64,000 nt of DNA from the NCBI RefSeq assembly GCF_008641105.1, contig NZ_VTTI01000005.1, positions 110,069 to 174,068 on the forward strand. Direction: 5' to 3'. The notes beneath the pieces are model-generated. The model made no database searches and was not told where the DNA came from. It was given only the letters and a program-made list of their open reading frames with translations. Each line of letters starts with the position of its first letter. The first letter of the stretch is position 1. The position numbers and the translations under genes are program-made. Origin of the DNA: Halopseudomonas salina. GTDB lineage: Bacteria > Pseudomonadota > Gammaproteobacteria > Pseudomonadales > Pseudomonadaceae. Shown here one piece after another: positions 55,001 through 63,091 of this stretch.

Positions 55001-55893
55001 GCATTTTTCAGGCCCAGGGGGCGGATGACCTCGGACAGGGTGTGGCACAAGGCGGCGGGAGAGAAGGGGTTGAACAGCCGATGCCCGGTTTTACTCGCAA
55101 AAGCAGCATCAATGCGCAGCTGCAGTTCGATCATCGCTTCGCGCACCTGGGAGTCTGCGCGCGAAACTGCCACTCGAACAACCAGCCAGTCCTCGAAGTC
55201 CTCTTTTTCCACCAGCTCCAGCGTGTTGCTCGCTGCCGGTTCGCGCGCCATCGGTTGCTTTGCGGCCTGATTGCCGGATGCGGCGTTCAGAACGGCTTGG
55301 TTTAGACGATTAACCACGGCAAGTAATACGCGTGGTCGTTGCCTGCGCAGTAGCGCAACAGCATCAAAAAACGGCTGCTGAGCATTCTGGTTTTTTTGAC
55401 GGTCGGTTTCGAGCACCAGTGCCCCTTCCAGCTGGTCAAAATAGCCGGGAAGCTGAAGTTCGAGAAAACGACCGAACAGGCTTTGCGCCGCTCTGGCGAG
55501 CGTTTCTTTCTCTGCCGGATCCAGCATTTTGCTGGGGCCGGATGCAGTCTGGTTGGCTGTGCTTGCCGAGTTGTCGGCCAGCCCGGCAGCGCACTGCAAG
55601 GCGTAATAATGATCACTGCCGGGGTTAAGGAGGCGCAGGCCGGCGCCCTGGTCGGTAACCCGTGCGAGCTCGACCTCAAGTACTGTGCTGCGGCCTGCGC
55701 TGGTAAGGTGCAACTGCCCTGTAAGCGGTTGCTCGAGGGCGTGCTGGCCAAGTGAGTTCAATGCCTGCCTGCTTAGGCTGGCAAGTACGCCTGTCTGGCT
55801 GAAATCGCGGACCACGCAGGGATAATGGCTATGCAACAAGCTGAGTCGGGCATTGAATCTGGCGGCCTTTCTTGGCCAACTTCTCTTTTCCAT
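52027..55893 (-). CDS. PilZ - DUF1631 - GGDEF(degenerate) - EAL protein, paralogue 2
   Basis: 1288 residues with the same order as its paralogue. PilZ (about 1-110) has RSWPR (4-8) and DFSQTG, so c-di-GMP binding is expected. DUF1631 spans about 120-830. The GGDEF domain has GADQF (935-939) and no RxxD. A Lys-Glu repeat (residues 920-928) encoded by a hexanucleotide repeat sits just before it. EAL (about 1055-1285) keeps Glu1068, Asp1189-Asp1190, Glu1246 and Gln1266. The start MEKRSWPRKAARF is chosen by alignment with the paralogue. The gene is divergent from pelA, and the two share a regulatory region with a FleQ box. A role in setting c-di-GMP for Pel is inferred. Confidence 0.9.
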   Translation of the reverse strand: MEKRSWPRKAARFNARLSLLHSHYPCVVRDFSQTGVLASLSRQALNSLGQHALEQPLTGQLHLTSAGRSTVLEVELARVTDQGAGLRLLNPGSDHYYALQCAAGLADNSASTANQTASGPSKMLDPAEKETLARAAQSLFGRFLELQLPGYFDQLEGALVLETDRQKNQNAQQPFFDAVALLRRQRPRVLLAVVNRLNQAVLNAASGNQAAKQPMAREPAASNTLELVEKEDFEDWLVVRVAVSRADSQVREAMIELQLRIDAAFASKTGHRLFNPFSPAALCHTLSEVIRPLGLKNAVLEVVFRVFQSHILDKLPGIYTELNTLFTEARVLPRLDVNRYLADQARSEATHNELPRQLGPTEIPPDKPQVADQPGTADSSPRVPASAFNVVTRLNSLHRRSDSNSAWYAPADAAAEMPEFDEQSAVLTMLALGNMKARLLNTAAVYRPLSLRQQLLDAAPAGHMMCERELDAVEMIEGLFQSIASSERVADDLQDDLHSLQIPLLRIMLTDPELFNAPAHPARQAMNHLALLVDQDSINLTANRQPIRQSIQQILGSEDDVDGFVQALPALEELVLREQRIIDRNRQRIREKCTGQQRLTQATRRVERELTYMLDRAIPIVILDIVEQGWREYMRLACLRQGADSKEFADTIEALQAILLYLQPERAPDQLPAGSASELIEPVACGLSRVSQGTDSRDALTDSLRVLLDTGITPTTPMAHYTGAELDSEVLEKRLAEQTDTDEHLLRWLKRARALETGQWFEVTSESTPTQLLQLLWVAEDTDQFMFANRQGTRSLALPLDDVARRLRDGSLEPMHEAALPAVDQGLDALIQKMYDKLAFDSSHDQLTGLQTRKEFSRRLAQCVERASQATQTYTLIFIDIQQFKVINNTCGYEAGDRFLRELAERLRSIAGTAGNLVTEKEKEKEKETIIGRVGADQFALLLPVPSDSLGYRLAVEIKSAIETNRFVENGQSFVIHAAIAMLGFDHRNKKVMELLRSVETASELSKRAGSKDIQVVLPGDGRLEQLDEVMTWVTRINRALDDDNLKLRCQMIAPLAGAGGQKLPHYEVLLTVIDDQGEHMPPAGFIKAAEDYNRMGSVDRWVIETVLRWMMEHPEQLRLSGGFSINLSGHSMNDETFLDFIFDALVRYQVPRDKLIFEITESTAVANLEDAADFIAEMRSIGCRFSLDDFGVGQSSYSYLKRLPVDFIKIDGTFIRDITSSDVDFALVRSITEMGHYLQKQVVAEHVSNQEILATVTAIGVDYAQGHVHGLPVLLDHLGVPGPHLEP
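53109..53137. repeat. Hexanucleotide microsatellite within the EAL gene
   Basis: The hexamer TCTCTT (AAGAGA on the coding strand) is repeated 4.8 times without error. It encodes Glu-Lys repeated four times plus a Glu, just before the degenerate GGDEF motif. Because the unit is 6 bp, changes in copy number keep the reading frame and add or remove Lys-Glu pairs. The paralogue has no such tract at the same point. Confidence 0.95.
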
Positions 55894-55958
55894 GACGACA
55901 CCCAAGGGGACTATAGACGAAGACGGTCTTATGCGGGTTTTGTCTCTCACGCGGGACT

Positions 55959-55976
55959 GTAATCTTGCTAGATTAC
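55959..55976. promoter_or_regulatory. 18-bp palindrome between pelA and the EAL gene
   Basis: GTAATCTTGCTAGATTAC is a 7-bp perfect inverted repeat with a 4-bp centre. It lies 66 bp upstream of the EAL gene start and about 20 bp from the FleQ box. Its form suggests an operator; the protein is unknown. Confidence 0.5.
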
Positions 55977-55995
55977 TGTGAGTACGAATTAATTT

Positions 55996-56009
55996 GTTAA
56001 TTTATTGAC
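55996..56009. promoter_or_regulatory. Probable FleQ box in the pelA promoter region
   Basis: On the minus strand this reads GTCAATAAATTAAC, which agrees with the published FleQ consensus GTCaNTAAAtTGAC at every fixed position except one (A for G). FleQ controls pel in Pseudomonas aeruginosa, repressing without and activating with c-di-GMP. The site lies 135 bp upstream of the pelA ATG and about 40 bp upstream of a candidate -10. The consensus is from memory of the FleQ literature; binding is inferred. Confidence 0.65.
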
Positions 56010-56046
56010 GCATGTGTTGTGATACTTTTCACAGGTGTTAGTATTT

Positions 56047-56055
56047 TGGCATAAT
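56047..56055 (+). promoter_or_regulatory. Extended -10 of the pelA promoter
   Basis: TGGCATAAT forms an extended -10 element with no good -35 at normal spacing, so activation by a bound regulator is plausible. Predicted transcription starts near 56062, leaving a leader of about 80 bases before the pelA ATG. The same TGGCATAAT string occurs ahead of pckA. Confidence 0.5.
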
Positions 56056-56143
56056 AGCAGTTAGCTATATTTTGTGGCGACAATGTGAACCGTTTCATAA
56101 AGTGACAGTCGGATTGTTGCCTATGCAAAATCAAGGGATTGGA

Positions 56144-58978
56144 ATGATAGATTGTAGTTTTCGCCAGTTAGCAGTCAGTATCGGTAAGCCTTTCGGGCTC
56201 CTGATTACCCTTTTCCTGTCGCTTTTCGCAATGGCTGGCCTGGTGAGAGCCGAAGCCGGTGCTTCTGCTCCTGCTAGCGTGGCTTTCTGGTACGCAGAGC
56301 AACCGCCCCTGTCGGAATTGTCCCAGTTTGATTGGGTCGTGTTCGAACCGGCACACGTGTCTGCAGCAGACGTCCTTTTCGTTACCGCGCAGGGCTCAGA
56401 GCCATTTGCCTATCTTTCCGTAGGTGAGCTTGATGAGCACCAGGCTCAACTGGATCCTGGTCTGCGCGACGAGGCAGCCAGTGAGGCGCGCAACGATAGC
56501 TGGAACAGTAGCGTGATGGATCTCACCAGCCCACGCTGGCGTAATCACCTTCTCGAGCGGGCCTCAGACTACGCTCGTCTGGGCTACAGCGGTTTGTTCC
56601 TTGATACCTTGGACAGCTTTACTCTCCTTCCCGAAGACCGACGCGCAGCCCAACGTTCCGCACTATTAAGTGTTTTGCAGGAAATAAATCGGCTTCATCC
56701 GCAACTCAAACTGTTTTTCAATCGGGGTTTTGAAGTACTTCCCGATATGCATAAGGGTGTTGCAGCCGTTGCAGTTGAATCCATTCATGCGGGCTGGAAT
56801 GCCCGCAATCGGGCTTATAGTCCGGTGCCGGAAGAAGATCGCGCCTGGTTAGTCAATGCACTGCAGCCGCTGCGTGAGCGGGGCATTCCTATCGTTGCCA
56901 TTGATTATCTGCCCACCGACCGTCGTGAAGAGGCACGGGAGCTGGCCGGTCGTCTCGTGGACGAAGGTTATGTCCCATATGTGGGGACGCCCGAGCTGGC
57001 AACGCTCGGTGTGAGCAGCATCGAAGTACAGCCCCGCCGCATTGCGCTGCTCTATGATCCCCGCGAAGGCGAGCTCACCCGAAGTGGGGGCTTCAGGTCT
57101 CTCGGCGGCTTGCTTGAGTACATGGGTTACCGCATTGATTACATGCCGGTGGATGATTCTCTTCCTGCCTCCTCGATGACCGGGCTCTATGCAGGGGCCA
57201 TTATCTGGATGACCTCTGGCGCGCCGCCTGAAAGTGGCAAATTCAACAGGTGGATACTCAACCGGATGGAGGAGGGTATTCCGCTGGCATTCTTTCAGGG
57301 CCTGCCGGTAGATGACGCTGCCATTCTCAACAAATTCGGCCTGCAGCGTAATGGTGATCAGCCGGCTTCTGGCCTGAAAATGGTCAGCCATGACCCGCTG
57401 CTTATCGGTGAGTTCGAAGCCCCCCTGATCGTGCGTTCGCGGGGAATGATTGCCATCGGCACTCAATCGGCGTCCAGTTCAGACCACGCAGCTCTGGTGC
57501 TGGTTGACGACAATGGCCGCGAGCATACCCCTGTAGTGACGGGTGACTGGGGTGGTATAGCGCTGGCGCCCTACGTATTCGAGGGTGAGGACGACACCCG
57601 TCGCTGGATTGTAGACCCCTTCGCTTTTCTGCAAAAAGCCCTGCAGCTGGCCCCGTTTCCGGCCCCTGATGCGACCACTGAAAATGGCCGTCGAATCGCC
57701 ACAGTGCACATCGACGGGGATGGCTTCCCGTCCCGTGCTGAAGTGCCCGGGACTCCCTACGCCGGCACCATTGTGCTGAACGATTTCATCAAGCCCTACC
57801 CACTGCTGACCTCGGTGTCCTTTATTGAAGGTGAGGTAGGACCCAAGGGAATGTACCCCTATCTGGCTCGCGAACTTGAGCCTATCGCCCAACGCATACT
57901 CGCCCATGGGCGCGTGGAGCCGGCTACCCACACCTACAGCCACCCCTACTTCTGGCAGGCCGAGAGAGAAATCCAGCGTGAGGGTTTTCAGGCTGACTAC
58001 GGTCTGATGATGCCAATCCCGGGCTATGACACGATCGATTTTCAACGGGAAGTCATCGGTTCGCGCGATTATGTGCAGAGTCGGCTGGCTCCGGCGGACA
58101 AACCGGTCAACATGATCTTCTGGACTGGCGACGCGATCCCCGATGCTGCAACGATCAAGCTCGCCTACGACGCCGGCATGTTGAACGTCAACGGTGGAGA
58201 GACCCGGCTGACCCGTGCGGATCCCTCGCTGACCGGGTTGTATCCGCTGCTGCGTCCGACTTCAGGTGGGCTGCAGGTTTTCGCCCCCATCATCAACGAA
58301 AACGTCTACACCAATTTGTGGCAGGGGCCCTACTACGGCTTCCGCGATGTGATAGATACCTTCGAACTGACCGACTCGCCGCGACGCATGCGCGGTCTGC
58401 ACCTTTACTACCATTTCTACTCCGGTACCAAGCCGGCGGCGATCAAGGTAATGGGTGATATCTATCGACATATGCTCGATCAGGAGCCGATATCCCTGTG
58501 GATGAGTGAGTATCTGATGCGGGCCCATGGTCTGCACACAGCTTCCCTGGCCCGCGCCTCAAATGGCAAATGGCACATCAGCGCGCTGCAGGGCTTGCGT
58601 ACGGTACGGATTGATCCGGATATGGGGTGGCCAGACATGTTGGCCTCCACAGGGGTTGCAGGTGTGATTGACCTCCCGCAGGGCCGTTACGTCCATCTCA
58701 GTGATAATCGTGCAGTGCTCGCGCTGCAAGCCGTTCGCGACTCTGCTCCGGCCCTTGAAGAGGCCAATGTCCCCTTGACTGCCTGGCGGTATCTCGACGC
58801 CCGGCGGGTTGAACTTTCATTTGCCGGTGAGTTTCCCATCGCCTTCTCTGTCCGCTCCTCGTCCGCCTGTCGCCTAAATGTCGGTGGTCGGAAGATCAGC
58901 GGTCGTGCGGCAAATGGGCTCTGGCATTTTTCCCTATCGACTAAACAGGTGAGTGATGCGCAACTCGTCTGCGAGTAA
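56144..58978 (+). CDS. pelA: Pel polysaccharide hydrolase/deacetylase PelA
   Basis: Periplasmic PelA partly deacetylates and trims the cationic Pel exopolysaccharide. The 944-residue protein has a signal peptide (FGLLITLFLSLFAMAGLVRAEA near 15-36), then a TIM-barrel glycoside hydrolase domain (about 40-300; SIHAGWNARNRAY). A Rossmann-like region follows, then the deacetylase domain with Asp524 in HIDGDGFPSR and His596/His600 in THTYSHPYFW, matching the catalytic triad of P. aeruginosa PelA. AAGGGA lies before the chosen ATG, which gives the usual length; the open frame extends 24 codons upstream. Its end overlaps pelB. Confidence 0.95.
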   Translation: MIDCSFRQLAVSIGKPFGLLITLFLSLFAMAGLVRAEAGASAPASVAFWYAEQPPLSELSQFDWVVFEPAHVSAADVLFVTAQGSEPFAYLSVGELDEHQAQLDPGLRDEAASEARNDSWNSSVMDLTSPRWRNHLLERASDYARLGYSGLFLDTLDSFTLLPEDRRAAQRSALLSVLQEINRLHPQLKLFFNRGFEVLPDMHKGVAAVAVESIHAGWNARNRAYSPVPEEDRAWLVNALQPLRERGIPIVAIDYLPTDRREEARELAGRLVDEGYVPYVGTPELATLGVSSIEVQPRRIALLYDPREGELTRSGGFRSLGGLLEYMGYRIDYMPVDDSLPASSMTGLYAGAIIWMTSGAPPESGKFNRWILNRMEEGIPLAFFQGLPVDDAAILNKFGLQRNGDQPASGLKMVSHDPLLIGEFEAPLIVRSRGMIAIGTQSASSSDHAALVLVDDNGREHTPVVTGDWGGIALAPYVFEGEDDTRRWIVDPFAFLQKALQLAPFPAPDATTENGRRIATVHIDGDGFPSRAEVPGTPYAGTIVLNDFIKPYPLLTSVSFIEGEVGPKGMYPYLARELEPIAQRILAHGRVEPATHTYSHPYFWQAEREIQREGFQADYGLMMPIPGYDTIDFQREVIGSRDYVQSRLAPADKPVNMIFWTGDAIPDAATIKLAYDAGMLNVNGGETRLTRADPSLTGLYPLLRPTSGGLQVFAPIINENVYTNLWQGPYYGFRDVIDTFELTDSPRRMRGLHLYYHFYSGTKPAAIKVMGDIYRHMLDQEPISLWMSEYLMRAHGLHTASLARASNGKWHISALQGLRTVRIDPDMGWPDMLASTGVAGVIDLPQGRYVHLSDNRAVLALQAVRDSAPALEEANVPLTAWRYLDARRVELSFAGEFPIAFSVRSSSACRLNVGGRKISGRAANGLWHFSLSTKQVSDAQLVCE

Positions 58979-61900
58979 ATCCGTTCGGCTGGTCAGCCCC
59001 TGGACGCTCGCGTTTTCCGCTGCGGCAATAGGCGGTGTCCTGGTGTTGACCTACAACAGTGAGGACGTATTCCTCCCTGACGAGCAGGAGCGAGCCGACG
59101 ATGTGTCAGCGAGCTACGCCGAGGTTCTTCTCGCTTCACGACCTGAAGATGACGAGTTGCGGCTTGATCTGGTTCAGCTGCTGGTCGACCTGGGACAGTA
59201 CAGCCGCGCGCGACGTCACCTGCTGGGCTGGGAAAATCCAGATGTCGGCCAGATGGAATACTATCGGCTGAAGATTGATGCGCTCAGTGCACTGCACGGC
59301 CAGGATCCGAGTCGCTTGGAGCCAGCCCGTGCCCAGTTGATGGCATACGACCACCGGCAGTTGTCGGTGGAGCAGGCGCGTCACTGGGCAGACCTTGCGC
59401 TGCGCATGGAAATGCCCTGGTTGGCGGCTGACGTTTACCACTCGCTCGCACTTCGAGTACCGGAAGAGCACTTGCCTTACCTCAAGCGTGCTGCTCGCTG
59501 GTATCTGGCAAGCAACCAGTCTGGCAAGGCGGCGATGGTCTATCTGGATATCCTTGCAGCCAGCGAAGAGGTAGAGGATCGCCGATATTATCTGCGCCGC
59601 GCCTATGATGCACTGCTGGCTGTTGGTGCCGGTGATCAGGCTTCCAGACTGCTGGTCAGGGAGCGCGCCGAGCTGACTGATACCGAAGCGGACGCCGCCT
59701 GGCTCAAGCAGGGCGTTCAGATGGCAGTGGGTAGCCAGCGAATGGACCTTGCAGCCATTCTTGTCGCCCGCTGGCGTGAGCTTCAGCCCTATAGTGCAGA
59801 ACCAGTCGACGCTCAGTTTCGCCTGGAGCTCGCCCAGGGCAACCTGCGTGAAGCCTGGGAAACTGGTGATCTGCTGCTGGCTCTGCGCCCCGAAGATCCG
59901 GACCTTCTGCGCCAGATGGCTCAACTTGGAGAATGGCTTGGTAATAGCCGCGCGGCCCTGGATTACTGGACTCAATACCTGAATTTGCGCGAGGATCCCC
60001 AGGCCCGCGAACACGCCTGGCGCCTGGCTTTTCAGTTATACGATTACCAGCAGGGGATAGCCCTGCTTGAGCCAACCGCGGGCGATCGCAGGCTCTCTGA
60101 AGAGAAGCTCGATGCGCTGGTATTCGGTTATGAGTCGCTGGGTCAGCCCGCACGCACCGAAGCCTGGTTGCGCCAGTATCTTCGCAGTTATCCCAGCCAT
60201 CGCATGGCCTGGGTGCGTCTTCTGCAGAATCTGGAGCACACTCAGCAGTTCGAGGCACAGACCGCCGTCTGGGATGACATGGCCAGCCGCTTTGAGCTGA
60301 GCACTACCGAACGAATTGAATGGGCCAGCGCCTACTGGCGCATTTATCAGCCCGAGCGCGCCTGGGATATTCTCGATATCGACAACCGTAATATCGATGA
60401 CCCTGAATACTGGCGGACCCTGGCTGGCCTCGCGTGGGAGCTCGAGCGTGACGACGAGTTGCGCAATGCCTACGAGCGAATGCTCGAGAAGGGCATTGCT
60501 CTGAACAGTGGTGAAGAGAGCGACCTGATCGAGCTCTATCGCCTGGAGCAGCCGCGCAAGGCGCTGGAGATGCTTCTGGCAGGCTGGCGCGAGCGGGGCG
60601 ATCCAGGTTACCTGGTGATGGCGCTGGATATGGCTATCGTCCTGGGCGATATCGATCTTCTGCGTACCCTGCTAGCCGAGGCAGATGAACAACCCTCGGT
60701 GGCGCTCCGTCCTCAGGTCATGCTGGCCAGAGGCTGGCTGGCAGAGCGCGATGGCGATCTTGATACCGCGACGCGTATCTACCGTTCTGCCCTCGCCAGG
60801 TATCCAGGCAGCCCCTTGGTGCGCGAACGTTTGATGTGGTTCTTCATCGATCACCGTCGCACTGCAGACCTGCCTTTGATGACCCATCGCTGGCGAGCCT
60901 TTGCACGTCGTAACGGGAATATGTGGCTACCTTTTGCCGCCGCCAATCAGATGCTCGGCAGGCACGAAGAGGCCCTTGCGTGGTATCGCATGCACCTGCG
61001 CGCCAACCCCTACGACTGGCTTGCCCGAGCTGCTTACGTTGATGGCCTGGAAGCGGCGGAGCGTTTCGATCTGGCCCAGCGTCTACGCCACCAGTTGGTA
61101 GAGGAGTTCGAGACGCGCCCGGGCGATGCACCCCGTATGGCATTCGAATCGCCTGAAGTGGCGCCCCAGCGTTACGCAGTGTGGCTGCGCCTGTTGGCGG
61201 CCAGTCATTCGGGTCTGCGTTCAGAGAAGCAGGCCATGCAGTGGCAGGACGGTTCGCCGGCAATGTTGCAACTCTGGTTCGACCGCATGCTGACCCAACT
61301 GGATATTATCAACCAGCCGTCGCAGAAAGACGCCTGGCAAGCCTGGGGTCGAAGTCATGGCCTGGATATCAATGCTTATCACAGCATGCAGGAAGCTCTG
61401 CGTAACTATAACCGTGACATGCTCACCAAGCTGGTTGCCACGGGCGAACTTGATCCGGCTCAGAACGTCGAGGCGCTAGACCGCCTGGGCGAGGAGAGTA
61501 CCGCCTTAGGCCTTGCACTGAGCCACTTGGGCGGCGGCAACCCGACTATTGTCGATCAGCAACTGCGTCGACAGGCCGTGGATATCCAGTCACGTATTCC
61601 CCAAGGCGCACGGATCGGCTGGCGCCGCGAAGACCTGGGGGGTGTCGAGCTCAGTGGCACCCACGCGACCATCGCCGGCAATGTCGCCGATGACTGGTAC
61701 ACCAGCGTTGATCTCGAGCGCCTGAACTACAAGGCTGACGACCTCGATAGCAGCGTACTGGGTACGGAAAAGAATGCCCGCGTCACCCTGAGCCGCAAGC
61801 TGGAAGACGGGCGTATTGCCTTGACAGTAGATAGCAGCAGCCGCGCCGATGAGGATCGTGTTGGCGTAGGCGCCTCGCGCACCTGGCAGTTGGGTGGGCG

Positions 61901-62546
61901 TGACCAGCTTGAAGTGGGTCTGGGTTGGAATCAGGAGAGCCTCGACAGCGGTTTCATGCGTGCCGTCGGTACCCAGGACTCGATCTACGTAGCCGGTATT
62001 CACGGATTTTCAGCACGAGATCAGCTTTCCTGGTCGATTGAACAGCGCGCCTACGGCACTCGTTATGGGCATAGCCTGGGTAACGGCACCGCCTTCAATA
62101 TCGAGTTCAACCAGATCCAACGTTTTGAAGGGCCGACATGGGTGGCACGGGCAGGTATCGACTATCAGCGCAACAATCTGAGCCGTCGGCAGCTTGACGA
62201 CCTTACCGTGGCAGATGGCGGACCAGTGGAGTTCGACGTGATAGAAGCGTCAGGACTCTTGCAGGAAGAGTACGGCCGGTTGTACGCCGGTACTTCATGG
62301 CGCAGGGGCTTCCCCGGCGCACTCAACCGTGGCCAGCCTGAGTACACATGGCTGGTGGACGTACAGGCGGGGTGGGACTGGGTTGATAGCCAGTTCACCT
62401 ACGGTCTGAGCACCGGGGTCGGTTCGCGGGTCCTCGGTGATGACGAGCTGGCGTTGACCTTTGGTTATCAGTCGGAGCCGCGAGGCACCGATGCGGAGGC
62501 TGGCGGCATTCTGGAACTGACTTATAGCAAGAGATTCGGACGCTGA
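58956..62546 (+). CDS. pelB: Pel export protein PelB (TPR scaffold and outer-membrane porin)
   Basis: PelB guides Pel polymer through the periplasm and out through a beta-barrel. The 1196-residue protein has a membrane anchor near 15-35 (LAFSAAAIGGVLVLTY), a long array of TPR-like helices (about 50-870) and a C-terminal beta-barrel with alternating polar and aromatic residues ending in Phe-Gly-Arg (about 880-1196). AGGTGAG lies just ahead of adjoining GTG and ATG codons; I use the ATG. It starts inside the end of pelA, indicating translational coupling. Confidence 0.95.
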   Translation: MRNSSASKSVRLVSPWTLAFSAAAIGGVLVLTYNSEDVFLPDEQERADDVSASYAEVLLASRPEDDELRLDLVQLLVDLGQYSRARRHLLGWENPDVGQMEYYRLKIDALSALHGQDPSRLEPARAQLMAYDHRQLSVEQARHWADLALRMEMPWLAADVYHSLALRVPEEHLPYLKRAARWYLASNQSGKAAMVYLDILAASEEVEDRRYYLRRAYDALLAVGAGDQASRLLVRERAELTDTEADAAWLKQGVQMAVGSQRMDLAAILVARWRELQPYSAEPVDAQFRLELAQGNLREAWETGDLLLALRPEDPDLLRQMAQLGEWLGNSRAALDYWTQYLNLREDPQAREHAWRLAFQLYDYQQGIALLEPTAGDRRLSEEKLDALVFGYESLGQPARTEAWLRQYLRSYPSHRMAWVRLLQNLEHTQQFEAQTAVWDDMASRFELSTTERIEWASAYWRIYQPERAWDILDIDNRNIDDPEYWRTLAGLAWELERDDELRNAYERMLEKGIALNSGEESDLIELYRLEQPRKALEMLLAGWRERGDPGYLVMALDMAIVLGDIDLLRTLLAEADEQPSVALRPQVMLARGWLAERDGDLDTATRIYRSALARYPGSPLVRERLMWFFIDHRRTADLPLMTHRWRAFARRNGNMWLPFAAANQMLGRHEEALAWYRMHLRANPYDWLARAAYVDGLEAAERFDLAQRLRHQLVEEFETRPGDAPRMAFESPEVAPQRYAVWLRLLAASHSGLRSEKQAMQWQDGSPAMLQLWFDRMLTQLDIINQPSQKDAWQAWGRSHGLDINAYHSMQEALRNYNRDMLTKLVATGELDPAQNVEALDRLGEESTALGLALSHLGGGNPTIVDQQLRRQAVDIQSRIPQGARIGWRREDLGGVELSGTHATIAGNVADDWYTSVDLERLNYKADDLDSSVLGTEKNARVTLSRKLEDGRIALTVDSSSRADEDRVGVGASRTWQLGGRDQLEVGLGWNQESLDSGFMRAVGTQDSIYVAGIHGFSARDQLSWSIEQRAYGTRYGHSLGNGTAFNIEFNQIQRFEGPTWVARAGIDYQRNNLSRRQLDDLTVADGGPVEFDVIEASGLLQEEYGRLYAGTSWRRGFPGALNRGQPEYTWLVDVQAGWDWVDSQFTYGLSTGVGSRVLGDDELALTFGYQSEPRGTDAEAGGILELTYSKRFGR

Positions 62547-62575
62547 TTATGTTATTCAAACAGGAGAGATTCATC

Positions 62576-63091
62576 ATGCAATCGAGAGCGGGCCTGGCCC
62601 TCATACTGGCACTCACTGTGGTGACCGGCTGTAGTACCTTCACTGGCAAAAGTGGCGAAGCGCTGCCGCGTGACGCCCGCTGGGGGCTTGTACCCCTGGT
62701 GAACTATTCACAGACACCGCAGGCGGGTGAGCGTAGCGAGCAGATATTGCTCAGCGTTCTCAGTCAGCGCGGCCTGCAGCCAATTGTCTATCCCAAGACA
62801 GAGCAGGAAACCATGCTGTTTGATGATAGCGAACGTCTGGCTGCTGGTATGGAGTGGGCGCAGCGCCAGGGTTTCGACTACGTGATCAGCGGTAGTGTCG
62901 AGGAATGGCAGTACAAGAGTGGTCTGGATGGTGAGCCTGCGGTTGGTATCAGTCTGCGCGTACTGGAGCCAGTAACTGGCCGCGTTATCTGGAGCAATAG
63001 CGGAGCCAGGGCTGGCTGGTCGCGCGAAAGCCTTTCCGGTAGCGCCCAGAAAGTACTGCGTGAGCTCACCGACGACCTGCGGCTGGAATAA
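62576..63091 (+). CDS. pelC: Pel outer-membrane lipoprotein PelC
   Basis: 171-residue lipoprotein with signal peptide MQSRAGLALILALTVVTGC and acylated Cys19. PelC forms a periplasmic dodecameric funnel that helps load Pel polymer into PelB. AGGAGA lies eight bases before the ATG; an ATG nine codons upstream has poorer support. It overlaps the pelD start by one base. Confidence 0.94.
   Translation: MQSRAGLALILALTVVTGCSTFTGKSGEALPRDARWGLVPLVNYSQTPQAGERSEQILLSVLSQRGLQPIVYPKTEQETMLFDDSERLAAGMEWAQRQGFDYVISGSVEEWQYKSGLDGEPAVGISLRVLEPVTGRVIWSNSGARAGWSRESLSGSAQKVLRELTDDLRLE

Noticed and set aside
56005..56010. TTGACG as a -35 element for pelA
   Set aside because: No -10 lies at normal spacing, and the sequence is part of the FleQ-like box.
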